Source: Pictodentalium vernedei (Eukaryota; Mollusca; Scaphopoda; Dentaliida; Dentaliidae). From it: a stretch of 64,000 nt of DNA. The stretch covers positions 63,805,741 through 63,869,740 of the forward strand of contig CM062289.1 in assembly GCA_031216915.1 (NCBI GenBank), in the 5' to 3' direction. Positions 38,257-49,757 of this stretch are shown here, piece by piece. The position numbers and the translations under genes are program-made. The notes beneath the pieces are model-generated. The model searched no databases. It was not told the DNA's origin and was given only the letters and a program-made list of their open reading frames with translations. The number at the start of each line of letters is the position of its first letter. Positions within the stretch are counted from its first letter, which is position 1.

Positions 38257-39097
38257 GTTTTTGTTTTTTTTAATAGTTCACTACTCGGGCCTGGCACCCT
38301 GACTTCGAGCCCAACAAGGGGATGCACATCGTCGCCGGATATCCACACGACCGGCACCACCAGTACCCAAGTAGTATACTCAGCCAACGTTGATGCCGAA
38401 GCATAGCCGCTAACTGATTGACCCGTTAAGCCACGCTATCCAATAGTGGTCGATCAACTAACCAAACGTGGCCAGTTCAGCGACCACTAAATGCCCCACG
38501 TAACGTCACTGGGCTCCCGATTGATCAATCCGGGCCGAAAGACCAACATTCAACGCCATAAAGTATTGGCCGAACTGATGTATAAGACTATACCGTCAAT
38601 ACTTGCACAGAGGTCGACTGACCTCAGTGAAAATACCAAGAGCTGCCCAACCGGGGCTCTAAGTCCGCAACCAGCAGATCCCGTCCCCTATGACGTCATG
38701 TACGCACCTCACGGGAGAACAAGGTGCCTCTTTTACCGGACTTTTACCGGAAGCAGAGGTACTGCGGGCAATTCTGATCCGGACACCGCACGGACTGTGA
38801 CCTGTTAAGACATTAGAAAGTTGTAAATAAAGTAAGAGCTGTCAAGACATTATAAGGTTTTTTTTTTAGAAAAAAGATTGAAACGGAGAAAAAATTAATG
38901 GAAACTGAAAGAAGGATGGAAAAAAGAATATAATTTCTCTAAGCTGGCTACCTGGTCAAGTTGAAACCCACCATAGCTGTCCACGGCTGCTTATTTGTTA
39001 TTCGCAGCAATCCTGCAAACAGACTGTTTGCAGGACTTTCCTCCATCCGCAACCCGGAGGACGCGCCTAGTAGGGCCATGGTGGCGAGCCCCCTAGG

Positions 39098-40640
39098 AAA
39101 TCATTCCATAAATATGACCTATAGACTATGCTAAAGGTTTTGGGGTTTTGGGCTCGGGCAGCCATTAAGGCTGAATGATCGCGACCAAAAGGGGACGTTC
39201 TCATCTAGACATTATTTGGAGTCATCCTACCAAGGTACAATGAAATCCCTTCATAAATATCACCTGTAGACTGTGCTAAAGGTTTTCGGGCTTTGGGCTC
39301 GGGTAGCCATCACAGTTGACCAATTACGACCAAAAGGGGATGTCATCATCTAGGCATTATATGGAGTCAACCTAACAAGTTACAATGATATCCTTCCATA
39401 AATACGACCTATAGACTATGCTAAAGGCTTTTGGGCTCGGGCAGCCATCAAGGCTGAATGATCGCGACGAAAAGGGGACGTTCTCATCTAGACATTATTT
39501 GGAGTCATCCTACCAAGCTGCAATGAAATCCCTTCATAATTATGACCTGTAGACTGTCTAAAGGTTTTCGGGCTTCGGGCGCCCGTAGCTGTCACAGTTG
39601 CCCAATCGTATCCAAAAGGGGACGTTCTCATCTAGACATTATATGAAGTCAACCTACCAAGTTACAATGAAATCTATTCATAAATATGACCTGTAGACTG
39701 TGCTAAAGGTTTTCGGTCTCGGTCAGCCATCATGGTTGAATGATCGCAAGCAAAGGGGACAATCTCATCTGGACTGATCCTACGAAGTTACAATGAAATC
39801 CCTTCATAAATATGACCTTATAGACTGTGCTCAAGGTTTTCGGGCTTCGGTCACCTATAGCCATCACAGTTGACCAATCACGATCAAAAGGGGATGTCAT
39901 CATCCAGGCATTATATGGAGTCAACCTAACAGGTTACAATGAAATCCTTCCATAATTATTACCTTTTGCCTATGCTAAAGGTTTTGGGGCTCGGGCACCC
40001 ATCAAGGCTGAATGATTGCGATCAAAATGGGACGTTCTCATCTAGACATTATTTGGAGTCATCCTACCAAGTTGCAATGAAATCCTTTCATAAATATGAC
40101 CTATAGACTGTGCTAAAGGTTTTCGGGCTTCGGGCCCCTGTAGCCGTCATAGTTGCCCAATCACGTCCAAAAGGAGACTTTCTCATCTTGACATTATATG
40201 AAGTCAACCCACCAAGTTGCAATGGAATTCCTCAATAAATATGACCTGTCTAAAGGTTTTCGGGTTTTGGGTTCGGGCAGTTGTCACGGTTGGCAGATCA
40301 CGCCCAAAATGGGGAAATTCTCATCTAGACATCATAAGGAATCATCCTACCAAATTACAATGAAATCCCTCCATATTAAACATGACCTGCAGACTGTGCT
40401 AAACGTTTTTGGGTTTCGGGCTTGGGCAGCCACCACGGTTGACAGATCATGCCCAAAAGGGAACGTTCTCATCTAGGCATTATACAGAGGCATCCTACCA
40501 AGTTACAATGGAATCCCTTCATAAATACGACCTGTAGACTGTGCTAATGGTTTTCGGGTTTTGGGCTCGGGCAGCCATACCGGTTGACCGATCGAGACCA
40601 AAAGGGGACGTTCACATCTCGACACGACCCCAAACCTGCA
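39098..40640 (+). repeat. ~141-bp satellite array, right part
   Basis: This is the continuation of the array after LINE B, about eleven units, with the same elements and alternation. The first ~85 bases (39,111-39,195) closely match 32,288-32,370, showing local duplication of the array. It fades near 40,620, where a different sequence begins. Confidence 0.85.
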
Positions 40641-40820
40641 TATGAAATTTCGTGATGATCAGACAAGAACTGCGGGGTGCAGCCCGTGCTAAAGGAAAAT
40701 GTGAACAGATTCACAGACTAACAGACTTCCGCACGCGTGATGGCAGTAGCTTATCTTGACTTTGTCAAGTTAAACTAAAAATGGAATGTGATGCATGATG
40801 AAAAGCATCTACACCTTTCT
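40641..40820. other. Array-terminal unique sequence
   Basis: After the last satellite unit is a non-repeated block ending AGCTTATCTTGACTTTGTCAAGTTAAAC, which contains a short inverted repeat (TTGAC...GTCAA). It may be the end of a larger transposon of which the array is the internal part; I cannot support a class. Confidence 0.35.
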
Positions 40821-41830
40821 GTCTCCAGTCAGAGTCGAACTGACACCTCCTCAGTGTATTCTGACATCGAAGCTCACACCGAGATACACTAACCAATTAT
40901 TTGTTTATTTATTTATTGGTGCTTTACGCCACATCAGCAGCTAAGGCTATATCGTGGCGATGAAAGGTATGAATTTTAAAATAGATCACTATTTGCCATG
41001 AGATAATTAAAAACCAATCAACGAAATATGAAGTATGAGGAATAAAATTAATCAATGAACACAGTAAGGTGAAAATGAAATCAAGTGTTCAGATATTGCT
41101 GCGTAAATCAACCCTGAATAAATGAGGAGGTGAAATAATAAAAACAATTTAAAATTTATTAAAAAGGTTGATTTCCTTCAGGAACGACAAAACTTTATGT
41201 GAATTTGTATTATAAAATAGGTCTCGAAGAGAGACCCAACATTAAAACACTGTCGTCAAGAAAGATTAAAATCAGTACAGTGTGAAAGAATGAGCTCCAC
41301 TGACAACACCTGCTAGCAGAGAACACACTCTGGTCGCATATTACCCTCTAACAAAAAGGAATGTGTAAGTCGTATGTGACCAACATGACATCGTGTCAGT
41401 ATTACAAGATCCTTTCTACAAAGGTTACTGGGTGGGTAGTGATCACAAATATTTCGTCGGAAGAGATGGAGCTTGTTATTTGTCGCTCCATCCCATTCCG
41501 CCTGCCACACAGATTTGATGTAATTACTGATATGTGGTTTGAAGTCACTGAAAGGGATGTTGAAATCAGTCAGAGGCTTAGTTAAGACCTGATTTGCTGC
41601 ACTGTCAGCTCTGGTGTTACCGGAGATACCTACATGTCTTGGTAACTAGCAAAACACGATATCATATTGATCAGACATGAGAGTATTCAACTTCTCACGA
41701 AGTTCCAAAATGAGAGGGTTCTTCAACTTGGGGTTGAGTAAGGCAAAGAAAGAGGACAGAAAGTCGGAAAAGATGAGCGACTTCCTTTCTTGTACATTCT
41801 CAATGCACTAACCAGTTATGCTATGGAGAC
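40821..41830 (-). repeat. tRNA-like sequence interrupted by LINE C
   Basis: With LINE C removed, the minus strand reads from 41,830 to 41,806 and then 40,899 to 40,821. It has a 7-bp acceptor-like pairing (GTCTCCA / TGGAGAC), an A-box-like AACTGGTTAGTG, and a perfect T-arm (GTCAG TTCGACT CTGAC) with B-box GTTCGACTC. The anticodon region does not fold cleanly, so this is a tRNA pseudogene or a tRNA-derived SINE head. Confidence 0.55.
40900..41805 (-). mobile_element. LINE copy C, 5'-truncated I/Nimb-like
   Basis: About 0.9 kb of the 3' end of the family is flanked by an imperfect 13-bp target duplication (CACTAACCAATTA at 40,887-40,899; CACTAACCAGTTA at 41,806-41,818). It contains the 3' tail, the zinc motif and part of RNase H (for example WQAEWDGATNNKLH on the minus strand) with several frame changes; the 5' truncation lies in RNase H. 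Confidence 0.88.
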
Positions 41831-43161
41831 AAACGCAAAATGACAGTAAGTCACATGCATCTACTCTTACCCTCGTCTACTTTATTATTTTTTGTTATTA
41901 ATGATAATGTCTGACTTGTTAGTCCTTTCAATAGTTCAATATAAATATTCATATTTGCACACATTTATTTCATAAATCAACCCTTAAGGCTTGAGATTCA
42001 TATGATTAAATTAGTTATTAATTAATTAACACACCATTAATCCACAGCTACGTCACTTTTCCTTTGTTCTGTTGATGTTTTATCGTACAAATATATCGGC
42101 ATAATGTACTGTAAAAGGTGATAAGCCCAGATATTTGCACGGTACAAATATCTGGACAAAAGACCATTGTTTGTTGAGTTAAGTGAGATTGATTAACACA
42201 GAAGGACATTGTCGCGAGTGTTGCAAACATTGAAGAGAGGAAACTCTTCCAGTCCTGTTTATATCGCTTTATCGTTAATTTTCACACATTCAGAAAATAT
42301 TTGATTCGCTCGGTTATGGGAGTGTGCGTGTGGTGTGGGGTGGGGGGGGGGGGGAGTGATTGTTTACAACAGGTGTGTAAGAAGCATTGTGCACTCGAGG
42401 AACGGCCATAGAAGGGAACTAGCACACTGATATTTGTTATTGGTGGCCTACGAACCTCCGCGTCTGACATGGTGCCCAAAGCTATTTTTGGAACTAAAAC
42501 ATTCTACTCTGAGAAAGAAAACGCATTGTTTGCTACTTTTCTGACCAATTCACCAAACAGGTGAAGATTGTTTCGTCCCGATGAAGAAACATGTTAACTC
42601 TTTACCCAACTTAACGCCAAACACCACGCAGCGCTATATCCATTACATCTTCATTAAACTGTTATTATGTTTTGAATTGTTGTCTTAGAAATATAGATTA
42701 TGGTCCATCATTCGAACGACCTTATTGAGCTCTTTCCAATGAGGGTCAATAAGTTATGTTTTTTATATCATTTTCCGAAACAGACTGACCAAATCGCTCA
42801 TTTGAACCCTCTTGAAATTCAATGCACTCTACTTCATCGGAAATCGGCTTTATGTCACGAATAAAGTCCTCAACACTGTCAACTATGTTAAAATTGGGTG
42901 TGGTCAAATGTAACGAATGATCTTCTAAATTGTAAATCGACATTGTCTGCGATAATGGAATGTCTTTTAAATCTGGCAATTGTTGAACTTGTATTTGCGA
43001 AAGTGTTAAATCGTCTATTTCATCGGTATGCCAAATTGTTTTGTTTTCAGCATCTTCTACTGCCTGACTGAATAAAAAATCTTCCCCGTCATCACCATTC
43101 CACATGATTCCACTCTTCAGATATCGAATATTTGTTAAAAATATGGGTTTAGAAATAGATA
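41831..43161. other. Intergenic DNA, no secure gene
   Basis: AT-rich sequence with a poly-G tract (42,342-42,354) and a small hairpin around CAGATATTTG/CAAATATCTG (42,129-42,156). The only longer frame with a coding look is at 42,746-43,105 on the minus strand, described separately. Confidence 0.5.
42746..43105 (-). CDS. Uncertain 119-residue acidic ORF
   Basis: The product is acidic (DDGEDFLFSQAVEDAE start, many D/E) and composition differs from the AT-rich surroundings, but no domain is recognised. The DxEDFLFSQA start loosely resembles N-terminal exons of DNA-binding proteins of domesticated-transposon type. It might be a host exon or chance; there is no promoter evidence. Confidence 0.2.
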   Translation of the reverse strand: MWNGDDGEDFLFSQAVEDAENKTIWHTDEIDDLTLSQIQVQQLPDLKDIPLSQTMSIYNLEDHSLHLTTPNFNIVDSVEDFIRDIKPISDEVECIEFQEGSNERFGQSVSENDIKNITY

Positions 43162-44471
43162 CCGTAAACCGAGGTGTATAGGGACTGCGGTGTGAGTAGG
43201 GACAGTAAACTGAAAAGTTGTGTCATGTTTTGTAAACATGCCTAGATATATATTTTTTATTCTTTATGTATTATTTACGGATGGGTCTATAACTGAAGAA
43301 AACTCATCAAGATAGAATAATAGTTTTGACACATATCAGTTGTAGTGATAGAGCCAAGAACAAGGGACGTAATTTCTGAAAAAGTTTGGAAGGGGCGAAA
43401 ACTTTGTATGTCCTGAGCTAAGTATAGCAGATATGGGCTCCTGCAACATTTGATACCTCAACCCCAGGTGTCACAAAGGTAAATTTCCGATATCAATGAA
43501 TTCTTGCATTACGTTGTTCTAATATGAGTTTTTTCTATTTTCGGGTGTTTGTTAAAGTTTTCGAGGGGTGAATAGGGACAGACATGCCGCGAAACTATAA
43601 ACCAAAGCTGAGTGGAAAAATCTACCGTAAGCACGACAAAGATGCTTTGAATGCTGCATTAGCTGCTGTGAAGGGGGGGTATGTCATTTCGAAAGGCCGA
43701 GAAAAAGTTTAATATCCCCCAAACTGTTCTATACAGACATAACAAATGTCCAGAGACTCGAAAACAGGGTGGGCAGACTGAGCTGGATAAAGCTAATGAA
43801 GATCACTTAGTCAAGAGGTTGAAGACTTCAGCAGAGTGGGGCTATCCTATGGATCAGTATGACGTCAGAATAATTGTGAAAGGCTATCTGGATCGGCGTG
43901 GCATAACATCAAAACATCAAAAAAAATTAAAAACAATATGCCGAGTGGGGATTGGGTGCATTCATTCCTGAAAAGGAATAAAGATGAAATAGCACAAAGA
44001 ATGTGCCAGAACATAAAACGGCTAAGGGCCGGGGTTTCACCAGAGACAGTTAATGACTATTTTGACAATCTGTCTGAAACACCCCTTCGTGCCCCCCTCC
44101 TTGCTCATTGTTGACTTATTGTGAATCTAGTCTGCCAAAATATCAGTTCATTTTGCCTTATCATTGTTCAATTTGTTTTTCAAAAACCTGTAAAAAGTCC
44201 CTATTATCCCCAAGCAAGGGTTGAAAAGAGACAGCTATATGAATGGCAGACTCTCCCTATTCACCCCACAACAAGGGGTGAATAGGGACAGCTGTTTATT
44301 AAAAAAATATATATATACTTAAATAATCAACAGAAACTAAAACTATTGATGGATCTCAAATATCACATCGGGGTCATAGTTCAGTATTAGGAAAACCCCA
44401 AATTTTGTATCCTAACATAGCTTAAAAATATATAAATGTTCAAAAGTGTCCCAAAACACCCCGGTTTACGG
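43162..44471 (+). mobile_element. Degenerate pogo/Tigger-like DNA transposon
   Basis: Terminal inverted repeats begin CCGTAAACCG (43,162) and end CGGTTTACGG (44,471); similarity continues inward (GGTGT..., GGGAC). It is flanked by TA on both sides (43,160-43,161 and 44,472-44,473), the Tc1/mariner/pogo target. Internal GGTGAATAGGGACAG copies recur near both ends. The 1.3-kb element holds only the N-terminal part of a transposase. Confidence 0.75.
43584..44114 (+). pseudogene. Pogo-like transposase N-terminal remnant (psq/CENP-B type HTH)
   Basis: The frame from MPRNYKPKLSGKIYR through ALNAALAAVKGG is the start of a pogo-type protein. After a frame change in a G run (~43,673-43,680) it continues with the Psq helix-turn-helix (MSFRKAEKKFNIPQTVLYRH), then TSAEWGYPMDQYDVR. 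After a second frame change (~43,930) come GDWVHSFLKRNKDEIAQRM and VSPETVNDYFDNL of the CENP-B DNA-binding region. The catalytic DDE domain is absent, so it cannot move by itself. Confidence 0.8.
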
Positions 44472-44798
44472 TACTTTAAAATTTGTGTGTACACAGTCGT
44501 TAACTCGCGAATATTATTAAATTTGCAATTGGGATATCACATTGCTCACACAATCACTCGCACGGATGACGATGTGATGCGTGTTCAGTTTATATCAATC
44601 GTACTGTCACACTTACACTTAACATATCTATTGTATATTCAGTGGACGTTTCAGATAAGTAACAATGAGATATATCCATTTAATTTTGGGGGGCGATAAG
44701 TAATTGTAAAACGCATTTTGACCATATTTTCACTTAAAATAAATTAAGCCAATTTTTTTTGTTGGCATTCCTTGATAGGAAAGGGCTGTGGATTAAAA

Positions 44799-44955
44799 TA
44801 GATATACCACACTTTTTGTGATGTATGGCGAGATAATTGTACAGTTTGCAGGTGTCCTGTGGTATTGGACTCGGTACGGCCTCGTACAATACCACAGGAC
44901 ACCTGCAAACTGTACAATTATCTCGCCATTCATCACAAAAAGTGTGGTATATCTA
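44799..44955. repeat. Foldback hairpin / palindromic MITE
   Basis: Two ~69-bp arms are almost perfectly complementary (TAGATATACCACACTTTTTG ... and its reverse complement) around a ~19-bp centre (GACTCGGTACGGCCTCGTA). The terminal TA...TA context would fit a Tc1/mariner-type foldback element. One indel and one substitution distinguish the arms. A transcribed hairpin of this size could also be a small-RNA precursor. Confidence 0.8.
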
Positions 44956-45891
44956 TTACATAGCAATGGTTCTACGCCATTGTTGGCCGATTGTTCTATG
45001 AATATTGTTATCAAGAAAATATACATCTGGGAGCACCTGAAACAGACAATATAAAAGTGGAGGTTTGGGTCGATATGAGGACTTCAGGGTTAAGGTGATG
45101 ATTATTTTATGTCCCTTCTCAGAGATCTAAGTTACAATTAATCACAAATCTTTGACAGCTTTGTATTTGTCCTGAAATACAACTTACTTTTTTGAGTGTT
45201 CGAATCTGGGAACAGCACAATTTTTTATGTGTCGCTTTTGTCCGACAATGAAAAAGTCATCTTCAGAAAAGTGCATTGAGCATAGAACATCATATTTCCT
45301 TGGTGCCCAGCTTTGTCCTTCTTAGTTATATCAACCCTCTTAACTTCATTCACCCATTCTGCCTTCAAAGCACCATTCTGATAAAACCTGGAAAATATAT
45401 AATTAAATAAGTTTCTCCAATTTTGCGCCTATTATTTGATTGTTCCCTGTAATCCTTGAACATTACAACGAACCAAGTTAAAATACTCGTACACAGTATT
45501 CCTACTATTCAATTTTCACGTTGCCACCAGTGACCACGGTATATCTTACTAGAGCTGTGCGGTTCCTGATATGTCACCTTGGTTTCAGATATTCAAAGGC
45601 AAAAATACCACGGTTATGGTCTTTTGAAAGAAACTTGTTAAAAAAATAATGAGCATAAATTCTGGGTCTTCTTTTTACAAAGAGATATAATGTGAAAAGA
45701 AGCAGCCTGAACTGAGGTGGAGGTGACAGACAAAAACTGAGAAAATAAAAAGAAGTTCCCAATGGTCAAATGATTGGTTAATACTTGAAGCATCCTTTTC
45801 GTAGCCTTTAAATCTTTTCAAATTTTTTGCTTGCGTCAATTCCTTCCGTAAGTTATGTGCATGAGAAACTAACACCCCACCCCTTATCGGT
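44956..45891. other. Intergenic DNA, no gene recognised
   Basis: No frame with recognisable content and no repeat was noticed. Confidence 0.45.
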
Positions 45892-46169
45892 TGTCACTCA
45901 TAAAATATTATTATTATTATTTATTGGTGCTTAACGCCACATCAGCAGCTAAGGCTATATCGTGGCGAGAAAACAGTGGAAAGTAAAAACTCATTTTCAA
46001 TTATGAAGTAAAAAGATTAAATAACAATAGAAAATAACTACAAGAGATCTGTCAAAGACCAAAGTGATTAAAACAACAGAGGGTAATGGAAGGAGAGAAG
46101 TTAAAAACTTCTAAATCAACCTGATGAATTGAGACTTGAAGAGTCTTGATTAAAAGATTAAAAACAGTT

Positions 46170-49100
46170 TTAAAATTTATTAAAAAGGTTGATTTCCTTC
46201 AAGAACGACAGAACTTTATGAGGATTTGTTCTGTAAAATAGGTCTCGAAGAGACACTACATTAAAATATTGTCGTCTACTAAGATTAAAATCAGTACAAT
46301 GTAAAAGAATGTGTTCCACTGACAACACCTGTTGGCAGGGAACACACTCTGGTCGCAAAGTACCCTCCAACAAGAAAGAATGTGTTAGTCGTGTATGACC
46401 AATATGACACCGTGACAATATTGCAAGATCCTTTCTACAAAGGTTACTAGACGGGTAATGATCTGAAATAGTTGGTCGAAAGCGATGAAGCTTGTTATTT
46501 GTCGCTCCATCCCATTCCGCCTGCCACATGGATTTGATGTAACTACTGATATGTGGTTTGAAGTCACTGAACGGAATCTTAAAATCAGTGAGAGGCTTTG
46601 TTAAAGCCTGTTTTGCTGCACTGTCTGCTTTGGTGTTACCAGCGATACCTACATGTCCGGGTAACCAGCAAAACACGATATCATATTGGTCAGACATGAG
46701 AGTTGTTAACTTCTCACGAAGCTCCAAAATGAGAGGGTTCGTCAACTTGGGGTTGAGTAAAGCAAGTAAAGAGGAAAGAGAGTCGGAGAAGATGATCGAC
46801 TTTCTTTCCTGTGTATTCTCGATGTGCTCAAGTGCGAGTTGAATAGCTTTAACTTCAGCTGTGAAAATAGAACTCTGATTCGGTATTCTGATTGAGGTGA
46901 TATGATCACCAGTAACAGCAGCTGATGATACCCTGTCACCATCCTTAGATCCATCTGTATAGATCCTTGTATATGCACTATACCTGGACTTTATTTCGGC
47001 ATATTTTTGTTTAAACTGCAAGGAATTGGTATCAGATTTTTTGGTAGAAGCAAGGTCCAAAAGTATTGTAGGTTTTTTAAGATGCCAAGGAGGAATATGT
47101 GATTTACGGTTTCCTTTTATAGAATTTGCATCAATTTTGGCAGACTCCATGTGGGGTTTGATTCTAATTCCCAATGGAGGAATGTGTTTCTGGTGGCGGT
47201 TAAAAAATTCAGCATTTTGAGGTTCTGAAACACAATTATAAGCAGGATTTGAAGGATTAGCCAAAAGTTTAGACACGTACTGGAGAGATAATTTAATTCT
47301 ACGCTTCTCAAGAGAAGGCTCTTCTGCTTCAACAAGCATCGAGTCTATTGGGGATGTTCGAAAAACCCCTAGACTAATTCTAATACCACTATTATGAATT
47401 GCATCAAGTGGTTTGAGATATGATTTCCTTGCAGAACCGTAAACTATACAACCGTAATCTAACTTTGATCGAACAAGTGATCTATACAGATGGAGCAAAG
47501 TTTTTTGGTCAGCACCCCAATCAGTGCTACCAACAACCTTCAGTAGATTCAGTGCTCTCTTACATTTAACTTTTAGATGTTTTATGTGGGAAGTGAAATT
47601 CAGTTTGTTGTCAAACAACAAACCTAAGAATTTCACTTCCTTAACAACTTTAATAGGACTACCATCAATTTTCAACTCCGGATCGAGGTGATGTTTCCGA
47701 AGTTTGCAAAAATGTACACAATTCGTTTTTGTCTTTGAAAATTTAAAACCATTTTCGATAGCCCATTTTTGAATCCTATTCAAACACAGCTGAAGTTTGC
47801 GCTCTATAGCATTCATCTTTTTGCTGCTATAGCAGATCAAAAAGTCATCGACATACAATGACGAATCTACCATATTCTCAATTGCGTCGATGATACTATT
47901 AATTTTAATTGAAAAGAGGGTAACAGATAAAATACTACCCTGAGGGACCCCCAATTCCTGTCCGTGAGGATCAGATAACGTCGATCCAACACGAACCTGA
48001 AACTGGCGGTCCTTTAAAAAGTTTTCAATAAAAAGAGGCATACGCCCTCTCAACCCCATGTTGAAAAGATCTTTTAAAATCCCATACGTCCACGTTGTGT
48101 CATATGCCTTTTCCAGGTCAAAGAAGATGGCGACCACATGTTCTTTTCTGGCGAAGGCATTTCGTATAAACGTTTCAAGTCTGACCAAATGATCCACAGT
48201 ACTTCTCTGGTTTCTGAAACCACACTGAACATCTGCAAACAGATTGTTCGATTCCAGAAACCAGACAAGTCGATCATTGATCATCCTTTCCATGGTTTTG
48301 CACAGACAACTGGTTAAGGCAATAGGCCTGTAATTGCTTGGGTTGCTGTGATCTTTATCAGGCTTAGGAATAGGAATTATAGTTGCTTTACGCCAGGATG
48401 GTGGAAACTGGCCAGTCACCCAAATGCCATTAAAAATTGATAATAAAAGTTCTAGCGATGTTTGTGGCAGATGCTTTAAAAGTTTGTAATGTATGTCATC
48501 GGGACCAGTGGTAGTATCCTTTGCTCTATGCAAAGAGTTACGTAACTCTTCCATAGAGAAAGGTTCATTGTAATCCTCTAAATTATTGGAGGTAAATTTG
48601 AGCTTTTGTTTTTCTTGTTGTTTTTTAATTTTGAGAAATTCAGGATTACAATTTTCAGACGACGAATGTTTCGAAAATGTGGAGGCCAAAGTGTTTGAAA
48701 TTTCTGTTTTAGATGTAATTAAGGTGTTGTTTTCCTTCAGGTGTTGTACAGTTGATTTTGTTTCTTTTCCTTTAATTTTTTTAATCATTTTCCAAATTTT
48801 TGTGATGGGAGTGTTTTGGTTAATCTTAGAAACGTAAGATTCCCAAGAACTTTTCTTTTTTTGTTTTAAAAGTCGTCTTGTTTTTGCCCGATTTATACGA
48901 AGTTTGTCTAAATTATATGTTGTTGGTGACTTGTTAAATTCCCTTTCAGCTTTCTTACGATCCTTTATAGCCTTTTTACATTCATTATCAAACCATGGTT
49001 TGGTGAAACGTTTTGGATTTGCCGAGGTTTTAGGGATGACTGTGTTTGCAATGTCAAGCAGCTCGTTAGTAAAATGTTCTATTTGGTCAGCACTATCTTG

Positions 49101-49757
49101 AAATTTCTCCCGTGTGAGGCGTCCAGAACAAAGCGACGAAAAAGTGTCCCAGTCAGCCTTTTTAAAGTTCCACTGGGGCACTCTCTCATCGTCCGCCGGA
49201 ACTACACTCTCCAACACAATTGGAAAGTGATCACTCCCGCACAAGTCATCTTCTACCTTCCAAGAAAAATCGAGAAAGATAGAAGGGCATGCAATTGAAA
49301 GATCAATTGATGTATACGAACCAGATGCAGGGTGCAGATAAGTGTCTGAACCATCATTAAACAAACACAAGTCACATTTTGTAATGAATTCTTCTACAGT
49401 TTTACCTTTTACGTCTTCTTGACTGCAGGAAGCTCCCCAAAGAGGGCTATGTGCATTAAAATCACCCAACAAAATATATGGAGTAGGGAGCTGTTGGACG
49501 AGTAGCTCAAGATCATTCAGTTGTAGGGCTTTACTTGGTGAAACATAAATTGAGCAAAGTGTAACTGTTTTGTCTAAAGTTAGGCGTACCGCCACAGCCT
49601 GTGAATGATCTTGAGCCTCGGGTTTCCTTAAAAGAGTCTCCTGCAGGCAAAAAGCAACAGGTTTATATTTTTGGCCGAGAAGACCCAGTTCATTAAAATT
49701 GGCTCTAAAACCGCGACAATTCCACTGTATTATGTTATGTTTGTTTGTGTCAGCCAT
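46170..49757 (-). CDS. LINE D ORF2: APE (internally deleted), RT, RNase H
   Basis: The 1,195-residue frame is open. RT motifs (PIPKPDKDHSNPSNYRPIAL, FFDLEKAYD, YVDD), RNase H (IYTDGSKDGD, FTAEVKAIQLAL, FSDSLSS, ADSAAKQAL) and the C-terminal zinc motif are present. In the endonuclease, the segment between QETLLRKPEAQDHS and QAVAVRLTLDK lacks about 41 residues found in copies B and F, including a conserved GTSVLVR stretch. The loss is in frame, so the endonuclease is probably inactive although the ORF looks intact. The ATG overlaps the ORF1 stop by 8 bases (ATGGCTGA). Confidence 0.95.
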   Translation of the reverse strand: MADTNKHNIIQWNCRGFRANFNELGLLGQKYKPVAFCLQETLLRKPEAQDHSQAVAVRLTLDKTVTLCSIYVSPSKALQLNDLELLVQQLPTPYILLGDFNAHSPLWGASCSQEDVKGKTVEEFITKCDLCLFNDGSDTYLHPASGSYTSIDLSIACPSIFLDFSWKVEDDLCGSDHFPIVLESVVPADDERVPQWNFKKADWDTFSSLCSGRLTREKFQDSADQIEHFTNELLDIANTVIPKTSANPKRFTKPWFDNECKKAIKDRKKAEREFNKSPTTYNLDKLRINRAKTRRLLKQKKKSSWESYVSKINQNTPITKIWKMIKKIKGKETKSTVQHLKENNTLITSKTEISNTLASTFSKHSSSENCNPEFLKIKKQQEKQKLKFTSNNLEDYNEPFSMEELRNSLHRAKDTTTGPDDIHYKLLKHLPQTSLELLLSIFNGIWVTGQFPPSWRKATIIPIPKPDKDHSNPSNYRPIALTSCLCKTMERMINDRLVWFLESNNLFADVQCGFRNQRSTVDHLVRLETFIRNAFARKEHVVAIFFDLEKAYDTTWTYGILKDLFNMGLRGRMPLFIENFLKDRQFQVRVGSTLSDPHGQELGVPQGSILSVTLFSIKINSIIDAIENMVDSSLYVDDFLICYSSKKMNAIERKLQLCLNRIQKWAIENGFKFSKTKTNCVHFCKLRKHHLDPELKIDGSPIKVVKEVKFLGLLFDNKLNFTSHIKHLKVKCKRALNLLKVVGSTDWGADQKTLLHLYRSLVRSKLDYGCIVYGSARKSYLKPLDAIHNSGIRISLGVFRTSPIDSMLVEAEEPSLEKRRIKLSLQYVSKLLANPSNPAYNCVSEPQNAEFFNRHQKHIPPLGIRIKPHMESAKIDANSIKGNRKSHIPPWHLKKPTILLDLASTKKSDTNSLQFKQKYAEIKSRYSAYTRIYTDGSKDGDRVSSAAVTGDHITSIRIPNQSSIFTAEVKAIQLALEHIENTQERKSIIFSDSLSSLLALLNPKLTNPLILELREKLTTLMSDQYDIVFCWLPGHVGIAGNTKADSAAKQALTKPLTDFKIPFSDFKPHISSYIKSMWQAEWDGATNNKLHRFRPTISDHYPSSNLCRKDLAILSRCHIGHTRLTHSFLLEGTLRPECVPCQQVLSVEHILLHCTDFNLSRRQYFNVVSLRDLFYRTNPHKVLSFLKEINLFNKF

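Larger units (their letters stand above)
32987..39097 (-). mobile_element. LINE copy B, full-length I/Nimb-like element
   Basis: The copy is bounded by the 13-bp target duplication AAATCATTCCATA (32,974-32,986 and 39,098-39,110). The 3' tail on the minus strand ends in (AATA)n. The 5' untranslated region occupies about 38,257-39,097, and its 5' end (ATCCTAGGGGG-type on the minus strand) matches that of copy D. It encodes ORF1 with one internal stop and an intact ORF2. Confidence 0.93.
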
